A stretch of DNA of 64,000 bases, taken from the NCBI GenBank assembly GCA_964598845.1, contig CAZRDM010000001.1:124001-188000 (forward strand), written 5' to 3'. Source of the stretch: FEN-987 sp964598845. Its GTDB lineage: Archaea > Thermoproteota > Bathyarchaeia > 40CM-2-53-6. The translations under genes and the position numbers were made by a program. The notes under the pieces are model-generated. The model was not told the DNA's origin. It saw only the letters and a list, made by a program, of their open reading frames with translations, and did not search any database. This document shows, piece after piece, positions 51,861 to 60,319 of the stretch (within the stretch, counting starts at the first letter, position 1; each line of letters starts with the position of its first letter).

Positions 51861-52007
51861 TCAATCAGCCCACTGTATCGCGCAATCAGGATACTCATCT
51901 GCAACATCGAATTTTCTGGCGAGTCGAAGCACGCGCATAGCGTCTAGCCTTAGCGGAATGCAATTCCCCCGGCAGTTGCTACAAAAGGGTACGATTCTCA
52001 GCCTCAA
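51861..52007 (-). CDS. 48-residue Cys-motif protein coupled to potC
   Basis: TTG 52007 overlaps the potC stop (TTGA), and the frame runs to TGA 51861. The product begins MRLRIVPFCSNCRGNCIPLR, with C-x2-C-x3-C at residues 9-16, followed by a basic amphipathic helix (LDAMRVLRLARKFDVADE) and DCAIQWAD with a fourth Cys. Cys spacing suggests a metal-binding knuckle. Being the last cistron after potC with a stop/start overlap, it would be translated with the transporter. It may regulate it, bind a metal, or be a chance ORF. Too short for ordinary ORF lists. Not recognised. Confidence 0.5.
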   Translation of the reverse strand: MRLRIVPFCSNCRGNCIPLRLDAMRVLRLARKFDVADEYPDCAIQWAD

Positions 52008-52777
52008 GCCTTCGATAGGCGAAGTCGCACAAAGGCGAGTGCTAGTGACACTAGGAGAGTTATCGTCGCTAGGGCGTTGAGTTGAGGCGAAACACCTCCT
52101 CTGCTTGCCATCGCATATATCCTTAACGGGAGGGTCTGGAACCCTGGTCCTGCCGTGAATGCTGTCTTGATGAAGTCATCGTAAGATACTGTAAAAGCAA
52201 GCAGTCCACCAGCTATGACACCGGGCAATATTATTGGCAATGTAACGTGGAAGAAGCTTCGAAGTTCGTTTGCGCCAAGGGATTTGGCGGCTTCCTCAAC
52301 TGATCTGTCAAATCCGACAAGTCTGGCTCTGATGACTATTAGGGCGTAGGAGATCGCGAAGGCGATGTGCCCTATTGCCACCGTCAGGCCTCCGAGCGGA
52401 ATGCCCGTGAACACGTAGAATAGCAATAGGGACAAGGCCTCGGTGATCTCGGGAACGACGACAGGGAAATACATGGCGCTATCCAAGAGGGTCTTGCCGC
52501 GGAAATTGTATCTTACCAAGACAAATGCCGTCATAGTCCCTAACACCATCGACACGCCTGCCGTAAGAGAGGCCACCCAGATGCTATTGTAGAAGGCCCT
52601 CCACACAGCCGGATCCGCAAAGAGGGACTCGTACCACCGAACCGAGAGTCCACGCCATACTGCTAGAAGTCTTGAATCATTGAAGGAGAATACGACCATG
52701 ATAAGAATCGGGGCGTAGAGGAAAACGTACATGAGGCCAGAGTATCCAGCAAGTATCTTGTCTCCGATTTTCCTCAT
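52004..52777 (-). CDS. potC: Polyamine-type ABC permease PotC
   Basis: One of the two permease subunits of the spermidine/putrescine-type importer (257 residues, about six helices). The EAA loop EEAAKSLGANELRSFFHVTL lies near residues 164-183. The N-terminal LMYVFLYAPILIMVVFSFND and the last GFQTLPLRIYAMASRGG are typical of PotC. ATG 52777 overlaps the potB stop (ATGA), so the subunits are co-translated. Its stop overlaps the start of the 48-residue ORF. Confidence 0.9.
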   Translation of the reverse strand: MRKIGDKILAGYSGLMYVFLYAPILIMVVFSFNDSRLLAVWRGLSVRWYESLFADPAVWRAFYNSIWVASLTAGVSMVLGTMTAFVLVRYNFRGKTLLDSAMYFPVVVPEITEALSLLLFYVFTGIPLGGLTVAIGHIAFAISYALIVIRARLVGFDRSVEEAAKSLGANELRSFFHVTLPIILPGVIAGGLLAFTVSYDDFIKTAFTAGPGFQTLPLRIYAMASRGGVSPQLNALATITLLVSLALAFVRLRLSKA

Positions 52778-53628
52778 ATGGTCATCTCCTCACCCTTGGT
52801 GATATATTTCATGTAGAGCCCCACCATGAGAATCACGAGCGCGATCAGAATTATCGAGACAGCGGAGCCGAACCAGAGATTGCGCGCCTTCAGGAATAGC
52901 GTCCAGATGAGATTGCCGATCATGAAGGATTCGGTTCCACCGAGGAGTTGTGGTATTATGAATTCACCCACCGCTGGCACGAAGACCAAAATCGACCCCG
53001 CGCCTATGCCGGATCGTGTAAGCGGCAGGGTGACGTGGAGGAAGGATCTGATCGGGCCAGCGCCGAGGCTTCCAGAGGCTTCTAACAATGATTTGTCGAG
53101 TTTCTCCATTGAGGCGTAGAGGGGAAGGATCATGAAGGGGAGGTAGTTGTAAACCATCCCGAGCAGAACAGCCTGAGGATTATACATCAACCCAAGAGGC
53201 TTAGTAATTACTCCAAGGCTAGACAGCGTGACGTTGATGATCCCGTTCACATCAAGAATCGTCATTAAGGCGTAGGTCCGCAGTAGAAAGCTTACCCAGA
53301 ACGGAATTATCACCAGCAACATCAGAGTTTCCTTTCTACGCCCGCTCTTCACGGCTATGTAGTAAGCCATTGGATATCCCAGTACCAAACATGCGAGAGT
53401 TGTTGCAAAGGCCATCAAGAGGGATCTGGCAAACACCCAAGGAACTACACTATTGAAGAATTCAATGTAGTAGTTGAAAGTCATGAAAGGTCGAAATTGT
53501 CTGAATATGTCTATCAATCCGAAGCTATAGAACAAGACGAGTGCGAAGGGTGCAAAGAAGAAAAAAGCTAGGTAGATTATCGTGGGTGAGGCAAGCAAAC
53601 CCGCCGTGAACTGACGAAACCTTCGCAA
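52774..53628 (-). CDS. potB: Polyamine-type ABC permease PotB
   Basis: The other permease (284 residues). It has six hydrophobic segments and the EAA loop LLEASGSLGAGPIRSFLHVTLPL near residues 189-211; the sequence WVSFLLRTYALMTILDVNGI near 114 is characteristic of PotB/PotH. Start TTG 53628 is 18 bases from the potA stop. Order on the minus strand is potD-potA-potB-potC, unlike E. coli potABCD. Substrate specificity (putrescine or spermidine) cannot be read from this subunit. Confidence 0.9.
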   Translation of the reverse strand: MRRFRQFTAGLLASPTIIYLAFFFFAPFALVLFYSFGLIDIFRQFRPFMTFNYYIEFFNSVVPWVFARSLLMAFATTLACLVLGYPMAYYIAVKSGRRKETLMLLVIIPFWVSFLLRTYALMTILDVNGIINVTLSSLGVITKPLGLMYNPQAVLLGMVYNYLPFMILPLYASMEKLDKSLLEASGSLGAGPIRSFLHVTLPLTRSGIGAGSILVFVPAVGEFIIPQLLGGTESFMIGNLIWTLFLKARNLWFGSAVSIILIALVILMVGLYMKYITKGEEMTI

Positions 53629-53646
53629 CAGTACCGCTTCGTCTAG

Positions 53647-54717
53647 TTACTTGCCTTCAAGCTTGATGACTGTAGCGTCTGTCTTGTTCCAACCGATTCT
53701 TGTCCTAGCACCGGTATTTGGTGGAACAGCCGGATTGGCTCTGATCTTCATTGCCAAATCGTCGCCAACCTTCACCGACACAGTAAGATGCGACCCTTGA
53801 TAGACCAAGTCCTCGATCACCGCGTCAAATACGTTCTCTACACCCTCTAGGTCGGACGCTATACACACTCTCTCCGGCCTTACTGAGAGGACCACCTCCC
53901 CAACCTGTTTCTCTTTGTTCTCAACGAGAACTGGTCGAGGCAATGCTTTGCATATGAACTCTCCATCAGCCTGGAGGATTCCGGGAAGAAAGTTGGTTTC
54001 ACCTATGAAGTTCGCCACGAAACGTGTAGCTGGCGTATCATAGATCTCCATCGGGGTACCTATCTGCTCAACTCGTCCGTTGTTCATGACTGCGACGGTG
54101 TCGGACATAGCGAGGGCTTCTCCTTGATCATGCGTCACGTAGATGAAGGTAGTACCCACCTGCTTCTGAATTCTCTTAAGTTCCAGTTGCATATGCTGCC
54201 TGATTTTCAAGTCAAGAGGACCGAGCGGTTCATCCAGCAAAATGACCTCCGGCTCTCTCACGAGCGCTCTCGCGATCCCCACTCGTTGCTGCTGCCCGCC
54301 GCTCAGCTGGTGGATCCTTCTTCCTTCGAAGCCCGGCAACCCTACGAGTTCTAGGGATTCTTCCACTCTCTTCCGTATCTCGTCACGAGCAATCTTCGCC
54401 ATCTTGAGTCCGAATGCTATGTTGCTGAAAACATTCATGTGAGGGAAGAGGGCTAGGTGCTGGAAGACGATCCCGACGTTTCTCTTGTACGGGGGAATGT
54501 CGTTTGCTACTTTTCCGCCCAATCTCAAAATTCCCTCGTCGGGTTCCTCGAAGCCGGCAATGATCCTCAGCGTCGTAGTCTTCCCGCAGCCGCTGGGGCC
54601 TAGAATGGAATAGAACTCATTCTTCTTGACCGCAAGTGAAACGCGGTCAACCGCTGTCAGGTGACCGAAACGTTTCACGATGTCTATGAGTTCGACCTCA
54701 AACATTCCAGAGCCCAA
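53647..54717 (-). CDS. potA: Polyamine-type ABC ATPase PotA
   Basis: The 356-residue ATPase drives PotB/PotC. Walker A GPSGCGKTT, signature LSGGQQQRVGIARAL, Walker B VILLDEPLGPLD and the switch THDQGEA are all present, followed by a TOBE domain (~residues 240-356) as in PotA. TTG 54717 gives MGSGMFEVEL; ATG 54705 (MFEVELIDIVKRFG) is the more typical start. It follows potD by 53 bases. Confidence 0.92.
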   Translation of the reverse strand: MGSGMFEVELIDIVKRFGHLTAVDRVSLAVKKNEFYSILGPSGCGKTTTLRIIAGFEEPDEGILRLGGKVANDIPPYKRNVGIVFQHLALFPHMNVFSNIAFGLKMAKIARDEIRKRVEESLELVGLPGFEGRRIHQLSGGQQQRVGIARALVREPEVILLDEPLGPLDLKIRQHMQLELKRIQKQVGTTFIYVTHDQGEALAMSDTVAVMNNGRVEQIGTPMEIYDTPATRFVANFIGETNFLPGILQADGEFICKALPRPVLVENKEKQVGEVVLSVRPERVCIASDLEGVENVFDAVIEDLVYQGSHLTVSVKVGDDLAMKIRANPAVPPNTGARTRIGWNKTDATVIKLEGK

Positions 54718-54770
54718 GAAGAAAGGGGGGACATGTTATTTAGCTTCACTAGCACGAAAAGATGATGACG

Positions 54771-55919
54771 CTAACCGACCACTTCCAACCAGATTCTCTG
54801 ATATTTCTCTAGCTCCTCGGGCAAAAACGGTTTGAAGATCTCTAGTTTCCTGTAAACGTCCTCCGGCGGATATATGGCAGGATCCCCAGCCACATCCTCG
54901 TTCAGGAAAGGAGTTGCATCTTTGCTTGGATTTGGATAGTATCTGGAATTTGAAATTATGGCCATCACCGTAGGATCCATTATGAAGTTGATCCATGCAT
55001 GAGCGGCGATTGGGTGCGGCGCGTCCTTCAGCACCGTCATGTTGTCCACCCAAAGAGTGCATCCCTCCTGCGGAATTGTGTACATCACGTCCGGATTGTC
55101 TTCGGCTGCGACGAATACGTCACCACTGTATGCATGAGAAATCATGAATCGTTCCCCAGCAAGGCCGGGGATGTATTCGAGTGCTCCAGTATACTTCGCT
55201 AGGTAAGGCTTCTGAGCTAGGAGAACCTGCTTCGCCTCGTTCAGGTGGGAGTCGTCAACATCATTTAGCGAGTAACCCAAGTATTTCAGGGCTGCACCGA
55301 TTGTCTCCCGCATGTCGTCGAGCATCGTAACGCTCTTCTCATACCTGCGGACTTTATCCGGCTCGAAGACATCCGACCAGCCTTCGACAGGCTCCTCGAC
55401 TCTTGCAGAGTTCCATCCTAGGCCAGTCGTTCCCCACAGGTACGGGACAGAATGCTTGTTTTCGGGATCGTAGGCTGGGTTCTTGAACTTCTCGTCAAGA
55501 TGGATTACGTTTGAAAGTTGGTTGAAGTCAAGCTCCGCAAGCAATCCGAGTTCCACGAACTCTGGGATCATGTAGTCGGTGACCATCACAACATCATAGC
55601 CGCTTCCACCTGGAGTAACCTTGGCCCTCATCTCATCTGTGCTTTCGTATGTATCATAAATGACATCGATCCCCGTGCTCTTTTTGAAGACCTCAATCAA
55701 ATACTCATGAATGTATTCGCTCCAAGTGTAGACTCTTACCTCATTCTCCGGTTGGACAGGAAGTTTCTTCCTGAGCTCCTCGAGCTGAGCCCTAAGAGCT
55801 TCTTCTTCACCCACAGTGGTCTGAGCACCATAGTAGTTGCCAGCCAGACCGCCCACGGCGAGACCAGCCAGAGACCCAGCTGCTATCTTCAAGAAGTCTC
55901 TCCGCGTTGACTTGCTCAA
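54771..55919 (-). CDS. potD: Polyamine-type binding protein PotD, Tat-exported
   Basis: The 382-residue solute-binding protein begins MSKSTRRDFLKIAAGSLAG, a twin-arginine signal (RRDFLK), so it folds before export, and then carries an anchor-like stretch (AGNYYGA). The ligand-binding part shows VRVYTWSEYIHEYLIEVFK and GYDVVMVTDYMIPEFVELGLL near 60-120, the PotD-type hinge, and a late TIPQEGCTLWVDNM loop near 280 that closes on the ligand. It is the first gene of the transporter. Family members bind spermidine or putrescine; the exact ligand is unknown. Start TTG 55919. Confidence 0.88.
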   Translation of the reverse strand: MSKSTRRDFLKIAAGSLAGLAVGGLAGNYYGAQTTVGEEEALRAQLEELRKKLPVQPENEVRVYTWSEYIHEYLIEVFKKSTGIDVIYDTYESTDEMRAKVTPGGSGYDVVMVTDYMIPEFVELGLLAELDFNQLSNVIHLDEKFKNPAYDPENKHSVPYLWGTTGLGWNSARVEEPVEGWSDVFEPDKVRRYEKSVTMLDDMRETIGAALKYLGYSLNDVDDSHLNEAKQVLLAQKPYLAKYTGALEYIPGLAGERFMISHAYSGDVFVAAEDNPDVMYTIPQEGCTLWVDNMTVLKDAPHPIAAHAWINFIMDPTVMAIISNSRYYPNPSKDATPFLNEDVAGDPAIYPPEDVYRKLEIFKPFLPEELEKYQRIWLEVVG

Positions 55920-55971
55920 AGAATATCCACGCTTAGGCTAGCGCCCAGTGCGGATAAAGGATTTGCCGTAC

Positions 55972-56226
55972 CTAGTAGAACTTACGTGCCTCAGTGAAGT
56001 GTTCCTCGACTCTTTCCGACTTGGCGATCTTTGCAACGTCATCTGTTTTGCTTGCGTCGAGCTCCATAATCTTGACCTGTTCGATCATCCTCAGGTCTGT
56101 CATGGCTTTCTTGAGGTTGGCGAGGTTCCGACTTGAAGCTATCACTTCCGCGTTGTAGAACTCCACTAGGTCTTAGGCTGTGTAGGCTCCGATCTGTCCC
56201 GACGCGCAGAGGATCAGAGTCTTCAT
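55972..56226 (-). pseudogene. Truncated saccharopine-dehydrogenase-like remnant
   Basis: From ATG 56226 the frame reads MKTLILCASGQIGAYTA (dinucleotide-binding loop), a TAA at 56173-56175, then DLVEFYNAEVIASSRNLANL and VKIMELDASKTDDVAKIAK to a stop at 55972. This is the N-terminal third of a saccharopine-dehydrogenase-type Rossmann protein, broken by a stop and cut short. It lies beside the intact paralogue (56322-57473) in the same direction. Confidence 0.7.
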
Positions 56227-56321
56227 GTGTTCATCTCGGGTCCGACTACCGGCTTCTGAAACTTCTAGGAGTTTGGATTCGAAACCACGTGCGCGGGATG
56301 AGTTTTGACCCAGAAAAACTG

Positions 56322-57473
56322 CTAGACTTCCGTTTTCTCAATACGAATTTCCAGGTCGAACTTTCTCGCTTCCCCGATGAAGCTTTCCGGGTTCAAGCAC
56401 TCTGGGACAATTACTCCCTCACTCTCGATCCGGCGTTGGGCTAACATGAGCGCGCATACCGCGGTCGGAGTTCCGGTCAGATAGGAGGTGGCGTTAGCCA
56501 TGTGTTTCTCATAGGCCTCATCATGTGTCATGATCGAGTACAATTTCTGTACACATTGTTTCCCAGAAGCCTCTCCCCATATCTCAACGAGGATTCCCGC
56601 GTTTCCTGAAATCTTTCCAGCGATTTGTGAGGGCGAAGGAAGAAGATGCAACAGAACACTAAGGGGGCTCACTTTCACGGGTCCCACACGTACTAGCTTC
56701 CTACTCAGGAGTCCGAGCCCTTGGAAAAGTTTGATCGCAGAGGCAGTCTCGTCTCTGAGCGCGAGTTTGAAGTCGACGAAGTTGGGTTTCTTCGGCAGAT
56801 AAACCGGGAGTGTGTGTACTTCTTCGTGGTCCATTGCATAAACCGACACCTCTCCGATTGGTGGAGGAAACCGGTAGGTCTCCCTCCCAGACATTGGTAG
56901 GTTTGTCTTCATCTCCCCGTTCTGAAAGTACCTTGCGGGAGAAACAGCTTCTTCAAGAAAGACATCGGGGGAAAAGAGAGCGACAAAGGGATACATCTCA
57001 CTCGTGGAGGTTTCTCCGTCCCGAATTCGAATCTCACTCACTCTGTCGAGCATATCCACGCCGCGTCTCGCCAAAACGTTCGATAACCCCGGATCCTCAC
57101 CCATCCCCAAGATCGCAACAAGCCCAGCTTTCCTCCATTTCGAGTCATGTTTCATCTGTTCGGCCGGATAGCCAGCCAAGTCGATGTAATTGACTCTCCT
57201 CTTGAGCGCTTGCTTCATGATGAGTAAGTTGAATCGAGGGTGGGACGCGTTGATAACAAGGTCTGACCCCGTGATCAGTCTGCCGACTTCGTGAGGGTCC
57301 CCTGCATCCAGTGGAGAAATGGAGATATCTCCGGAGATCCTAGCTATTTCGCGAAGTCTAGCGCGGTCAATGTCTCCAACTTTCACCTTGGCGTCTGTTG
57401 CTCTCGCCAGATGTTTGACAATGACCTGACCTACGCCGCCTCCGCCAATTACTGAGAATTTCAACAGTCCCAC
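56322..57473 (-). CDS. Saccharopine dehydrogenase-like NAD(P)-binding protein
   Basis: The 383-residue product starts at GTG 57473. The dinucleotide fold appears in FSVIGGGGVGQVIVKHL near residue 5-21, followed by a DIDRARLREIA acidic end that fits NAD(H) or NADP(H) binding, a middle ILGMGEDPGLSNVLA segment near 131, and the family-typical GEVSVYAMDHEEVHTLP near 208. Homologues act as saccharopine, carboxynorspermidine or lysine-related dehydrogenases, or as partners of transporters and aminotransferases. Its place between potDABC and a class-III aminotransferase suggests polyamine or basic-amino-acid metabolism, but this is inference. Confidence 0.78.
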   Translation of the reverse strand: MGLLKFSVIGGGGVGQVIVKHLARATDAKVKVGDIDRARLREIARISGDISISPLDAGDPHEVGRLITGSDLVINASHPRFNLLIMKQALKRRVNYIDLAGYPAEQMKHDSKWRKAGLVAILGMGEDPGLSNVLARRGVDMLDRVSEIRIRDGETSTSEMYPFVALFSPDVFLEEAVSPARYFQNGEMKTNLPMSGRETYRFPPPIGEVSVYAMDHEEVHTLPVYLPKKPNFVDFKLALRDETASAIKLFQGLGLLSRKLVRVGPVKVSPLSVLLHLLPSPSQIAGKISGNAGILVEIWGEASGKQCVQKLYSIMTHDEAYEKHMANATSYLTGTPTAVCALMLAQRRIESEGVIVPECLNPESFIGEARKFDLEIRIEKTEV

Positions 57474-57812
57474 CGTGTGAGAGGTGTCATGGCTTGGTAA
57501 ATAACGGGTAGGTTCAATCTCGCGAACGAGATCCTCCCAGAAAATCGATTCGAGCGCTCATAATCGACTACTGCAAAGACACAAGATACGGCTTGCAGGA
57601 GCAGATCAACGTCCATAGGGTTCAAATGCCATTGTATCATTAAAACTCTCATCGAATTCTTCAACAATCGCCTTGACTACTCTGGATTAAACTTCCCTTT
57701 GAAACTCTTGAGCTGGAAAACGCATTTTTCGTCCGAAAAAAAGCGAAAAATGAACGTTCCTGTCGTAATATTAACCTATATGGTAGGATAAGGCAAAGTT
57801 TGGTACGGAGAG
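57474..57812. promoter_or_regulatory. 339-base divergent region with TATA box for the aminotransferase
   Basis: On the + strand CTATATGG (57776-57783) lies about 30 bases before GTG 57813, preceded by A-rich CGAAAAAAAGCGAAAAATG, giving a near-leaderless message. No gene is seen in this interval; a minus-strand ORF here (57461-57667) overlaps the dehydrogenase start and is not protein-like. Confidence 0.45.
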
Positions 57813-59216
57813 GTGGAAGGATTGGAAGTGTTGTTGCATCCTGAGGGTCGAGACGAGGTCAGGGAGGGTAGTGTTCTTTCTGAGAAGAGCCTCCCATTTC
57901 AGAAATCCGAACAGCTCTACGAACTGGCCCGCACCTATCTGCCAGCGGGTGCATCCTCCAATGTACGCGTTCACATGCACGAGCCTTTCCCAATCATATT
58001 CAAGAAAGGGGCGGGACCCCGGGTTTGCGATGTGGATGGGAACAGTTACATCGACTACCTGATGGCATATGGGGCTTTGATCCTCGGACATCGGCATCCC
58101 AAGATCGTCTCAGAGATTGAAAGGCAACTGCAAGAAGGAACAATGTTTGGAACCACCACAGAACTCGAGGTCGAGGTTGCAAAGCTGGTTTCGAGTACGG
58201 TTCCCTGCGCTGAGATGGTAACCTTCGCCAATACTGGGACAGAAGCAACGATGGAGGCTGTACGTATCGCGAGAGCGGTGACTGGGAAGGATAAGTTGCT
58301 GAAGTTTGAGGGACACTATCACGGTCACCATGACTATGTCCTCTTCAGCGTGGATTCTCCGTCCCCCGTTTCAGGTTTGGAAACAAGCCCGCACAAGCTT
58401 CCATATTTCCCAGGTATCCCAGAAGAGATCTCTAAGACGGTCATAATTGCCCCATGGAACAATCCAACCGCTCTAGAAAGGATACTGAAGAAACATCACG
58501 ATGACCTTGCAGCCGTCATCACTGAGCCTGTGATGGGCAGCCAAGGCGTTATCCCACCAGAACCCGAGTACCTGAAGCAGCTGCGTGAGCTAACCATCAA
58601 GTATGATGCCCCCCTCATCTTCGACGAAGTCTTGACAGGTTTCCGAATCGCAAAGGGAGGAGCGCAGGAACTCTACGGGGTCAAGCCTGACATCGCATGC
58701 TTCGCAAAGGCCCTCGGGGGAGGTGCTCCAATAGCGGCCGTTGCCGGGAGAAAGGATCTCATGACCATGATCGGACCGGGGAGAATAGGTTTCGGAGGAA
58801 CCTACAACGCCAACGCCCTTTCCCTCGCTGCTTCAAAGGCCACCTTGAAAACTCTCTTCGAAAATGATGGTGAAGCATTTCGACAGATGACTGAACTTGG
58901 CTTGAAGCTCAAAGCGGGTCTAACAGAAGCTCTCCGCGGAGGAGGTTACCACGCCGTCGTGAACGCAGTAGGCCCCATGGTATCCATATACTTCACAAAG
59001 CTCCGAAAAGTCTCGACATACAGGCAGGCACTGCAGTCGGATCAGGAGAAATACAAACGCTTCAGGGATGAGATGCTGAAGCACGGCGTGTACATGCACC
59101 CGGATGGTTTGGAGCGCCTCTCGCTCTCAGCAGTTCACACCGAAAGGGAAGTCGAAGAAACAATCGTAGCGGTAGAAGAGTCCTTGCGGGCCCTCCGCAC
59201 ACAAAGCAGGTCCTAA
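57813..59216 (+). CDS. Class-III aminotransferase, GSAM-like
   Basis: This fold-type I PLP enzyme (467 residues from GTG 57813) is nearest the glutamate-1-semialdehyde aminomutase/4-aminobutyrate transaminase group. Marker segments: ANTGTEATMEAVRIARAVTG near residue 139 (GTE loop), FEGHYHGHHDYVL near 168, LIFDEVLTGFRIAKGG near 269 (Asp), the PLP Lys CFAKALGGGAPIAAVAG near 294, and GTYNANALSLAA near 327. The N-terminal extension is longer than in HemL, so a later start is possible. Nearby potDABC and dehydrogenase genes hint at amine or amino-acid catabolism, whereas HemL would serve tetrapyrrole synthesis; not resolved. Confidence 0.85.
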   Translation: MEGLEVLLHPEGRDEVREGSVLSEKSLPFQKSEQLYELARTYLPAGASSNVRVHMHEPFPIIFKKGAGPRVCDVDGNSYIDYLMAYGALILGHRHPKIVSEIERQLQEGTMFGTTTELEVEVAKLVSSTVPCAEMVTFANTGTEATMEAVRIARAVTGKDKLLKFEGHYHGHHDYVLFSVDSPSPVSGLETSPHKLPYFPGIPEEISKTVIIAPWNNPTALERILKKHHDDLAAVITEPVMGSQGVIPPEPEYLKQLRELTIKYDAPLIFDEVLTGFRIAKGGAQELYGVKPDIACFAKALGGGAPIAAVAGRKDLMTMIGPGRIGFGGTYNANALSLAASKATLKTLFENDGEAFRQMTELGLKLKAGLTEALRGGGYHAVVNAVGPMVSIYFTKLRKVSTYRQALQSDQEKYKRFRDEMLKHGVYMHPDGLERLSLSAVHTEREVEETIVAVEESLRALRTQSRS

Positions 59217-59358
59217 CCGCAACAAAAGACGCCAAACGTCAACCATCATCTAGGTTGGCTGAAGTAGCTCTTTGTCTGTCGCCTCCCGGGAAAATGCTGC
59301 ACCTGTCGCGAGAAAACTGATTTGGCCCTGTATTCCGGTTCAACCCAGTAGAGCTAGG

Positions 59359-59861
59359 TCAAAGCATTCTTGAGAAATCATCATAGACATCGCTCCTATG
59401 TCCGATGAACAAAATTATGACTTTGCCCTGTCCCGTGTCGATCTCGTAAATTGTGCGGAAGTCTCCGATTCTGAGCCGCCAGAAGGTGGAATCTTTAAGT
59501 CGTTGACCCCTCTGCTCAGGAGAATCAGGCAATTCTGCGNNNNNNNNNNNNNNNNNNNNNNNNNNNNNNNNNNNNNNNNNNNNNNNNNNNNNNNNNNNNN
59601 NNNNNNNNNNNNNNNNNNNNNNNNNNNNNNNNNNNNNNNGGTGGAATCTTTAAGTCGTTGACCCCTCTGCTCAGGAGAATCAGGCAATTCTGCGAGTCCT
59701 TCCCTGAGCCTCTCCCTGACGGATGCGTCGACTCTTTCTGGGAAGCGTGCCGCCTTGTGGTGGACTGGTAGAAGCTTGAGGCGGCTCAGAAATGCATAGA
59801 TATTCCAGTGAGGTAGACTGGGACTTTGTGACCTTGGGAGTTTTGGTTGGCATGCCTGCAA
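59359..59861 (-). CDS. RelE/ParE-like toxin, interrupted by an assembly gap
   Basis: After removing the duplicated 55 bases and 100 N (59485-59539 equals 59640-59694), the minus strand reads KAARFPERVDASVRERLREG, LAELPDSPEQRGQRLKD, STFWRLRIGDFRTIYEIDTG and IILFIGHRSDVYDDFSRML to TGA 59359. This is the RelE/ParE fold, with the typical WRLR.GD.R..Y core and the late H-R-(x)-D-V-Y. It would cleave or poison translation. The start is uncertain: TTG 59861 is the only one in frame and overlaps the opposite-strand PNPOx gene. No antitoxin gene is found beside it. Confidence 0.75.
59540..59639. other. Assembly gap, 100 N, with 55-bp duplicate flanks
   Basis: Flanking copies 59485-59539 and 59640-59694 are identical and both encode the same RelE-like residues, as at the first gap. 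Confidence 0.95.
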
Positions 59862-60319
59862 AACCTATGACGACTGAAGAAGTCGATCAGTTCCTCACAT
59901 GTGCAAGGGTGGGTAGGCTGGGTGTAGCTCTCGAAGACGCACTCTACATAGTGCCGGTTGGCTTTGTCTATGCTGGCGGAAGGATATTCTTTCACACCTG
60001 CTCTGAAGGCATGAAAATGGAAGCCCTCAGGAGAAATCAAAACGTCTGCTTTGAGGTGGACGAAGCGCTCTCCGACACAACGATGTACAAGAGCGTAATC
60101 GTATTCGGTACGGCGGAAATCATCGACGATAAGGAGGATATGATACCCTATCTCCAGAAGCTCATCGACAAGTACCGGGTTCCATTACTTTTTGACGAAT
60201 ACATGAAGAAGCCTGGAAGAAACAGAGAGAGCGAAATGAAAGCTGTAAGAATATGCGTAGTAGCGCCTAAGAAGATCACTGGACGAAAGTTCGTTCAGGA
60301 GAACAGTACCACCGCCTAA
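59852..60319 (+). CDS. Pyridoxamine-phosphate-oxidase-like flavoprotein
   Basis: The 155-residue product from ATG 59852 is a PNPOx-type split-barrel related to the NimA/5-nitroimidazole-resistance group. It shows EEVDQFLTCARVGRLGVALE near residue 8, YIVPVGFVYAGGRIFFHTCSEGMKMEALRRN near 33 (flavin phosphate and base contacts) and CFEVDEALSDTTMYKSVIVFG near 69. It binds FMN or F420; the substrate is unknown. The longer frame from 59792 adds a non-conserved segment, so I use ATG 59852. Confidence 0.82.
   Translation: MPAKPMTTEEVDQFLTCARVGRLGVALEDALYIVPVGFVYAGGRIFFHTCSEGMKMEALRRNQNVCFEVDEALSDTTMYKSVIVFGTAEIIDDKEDMIPYLQKLIDKYRVPLLFDEYMKKPGRNRESEMKAVRICVVAPKKITGRKFVQENSTTA

Noticed and set aside
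57461..57667. Minus-strand 68-residue ORF upstream of the dehydrogenase
   Set aside because: Overlaps the dehydrogenase start, no ribosome-binding site, composition not protein-like.
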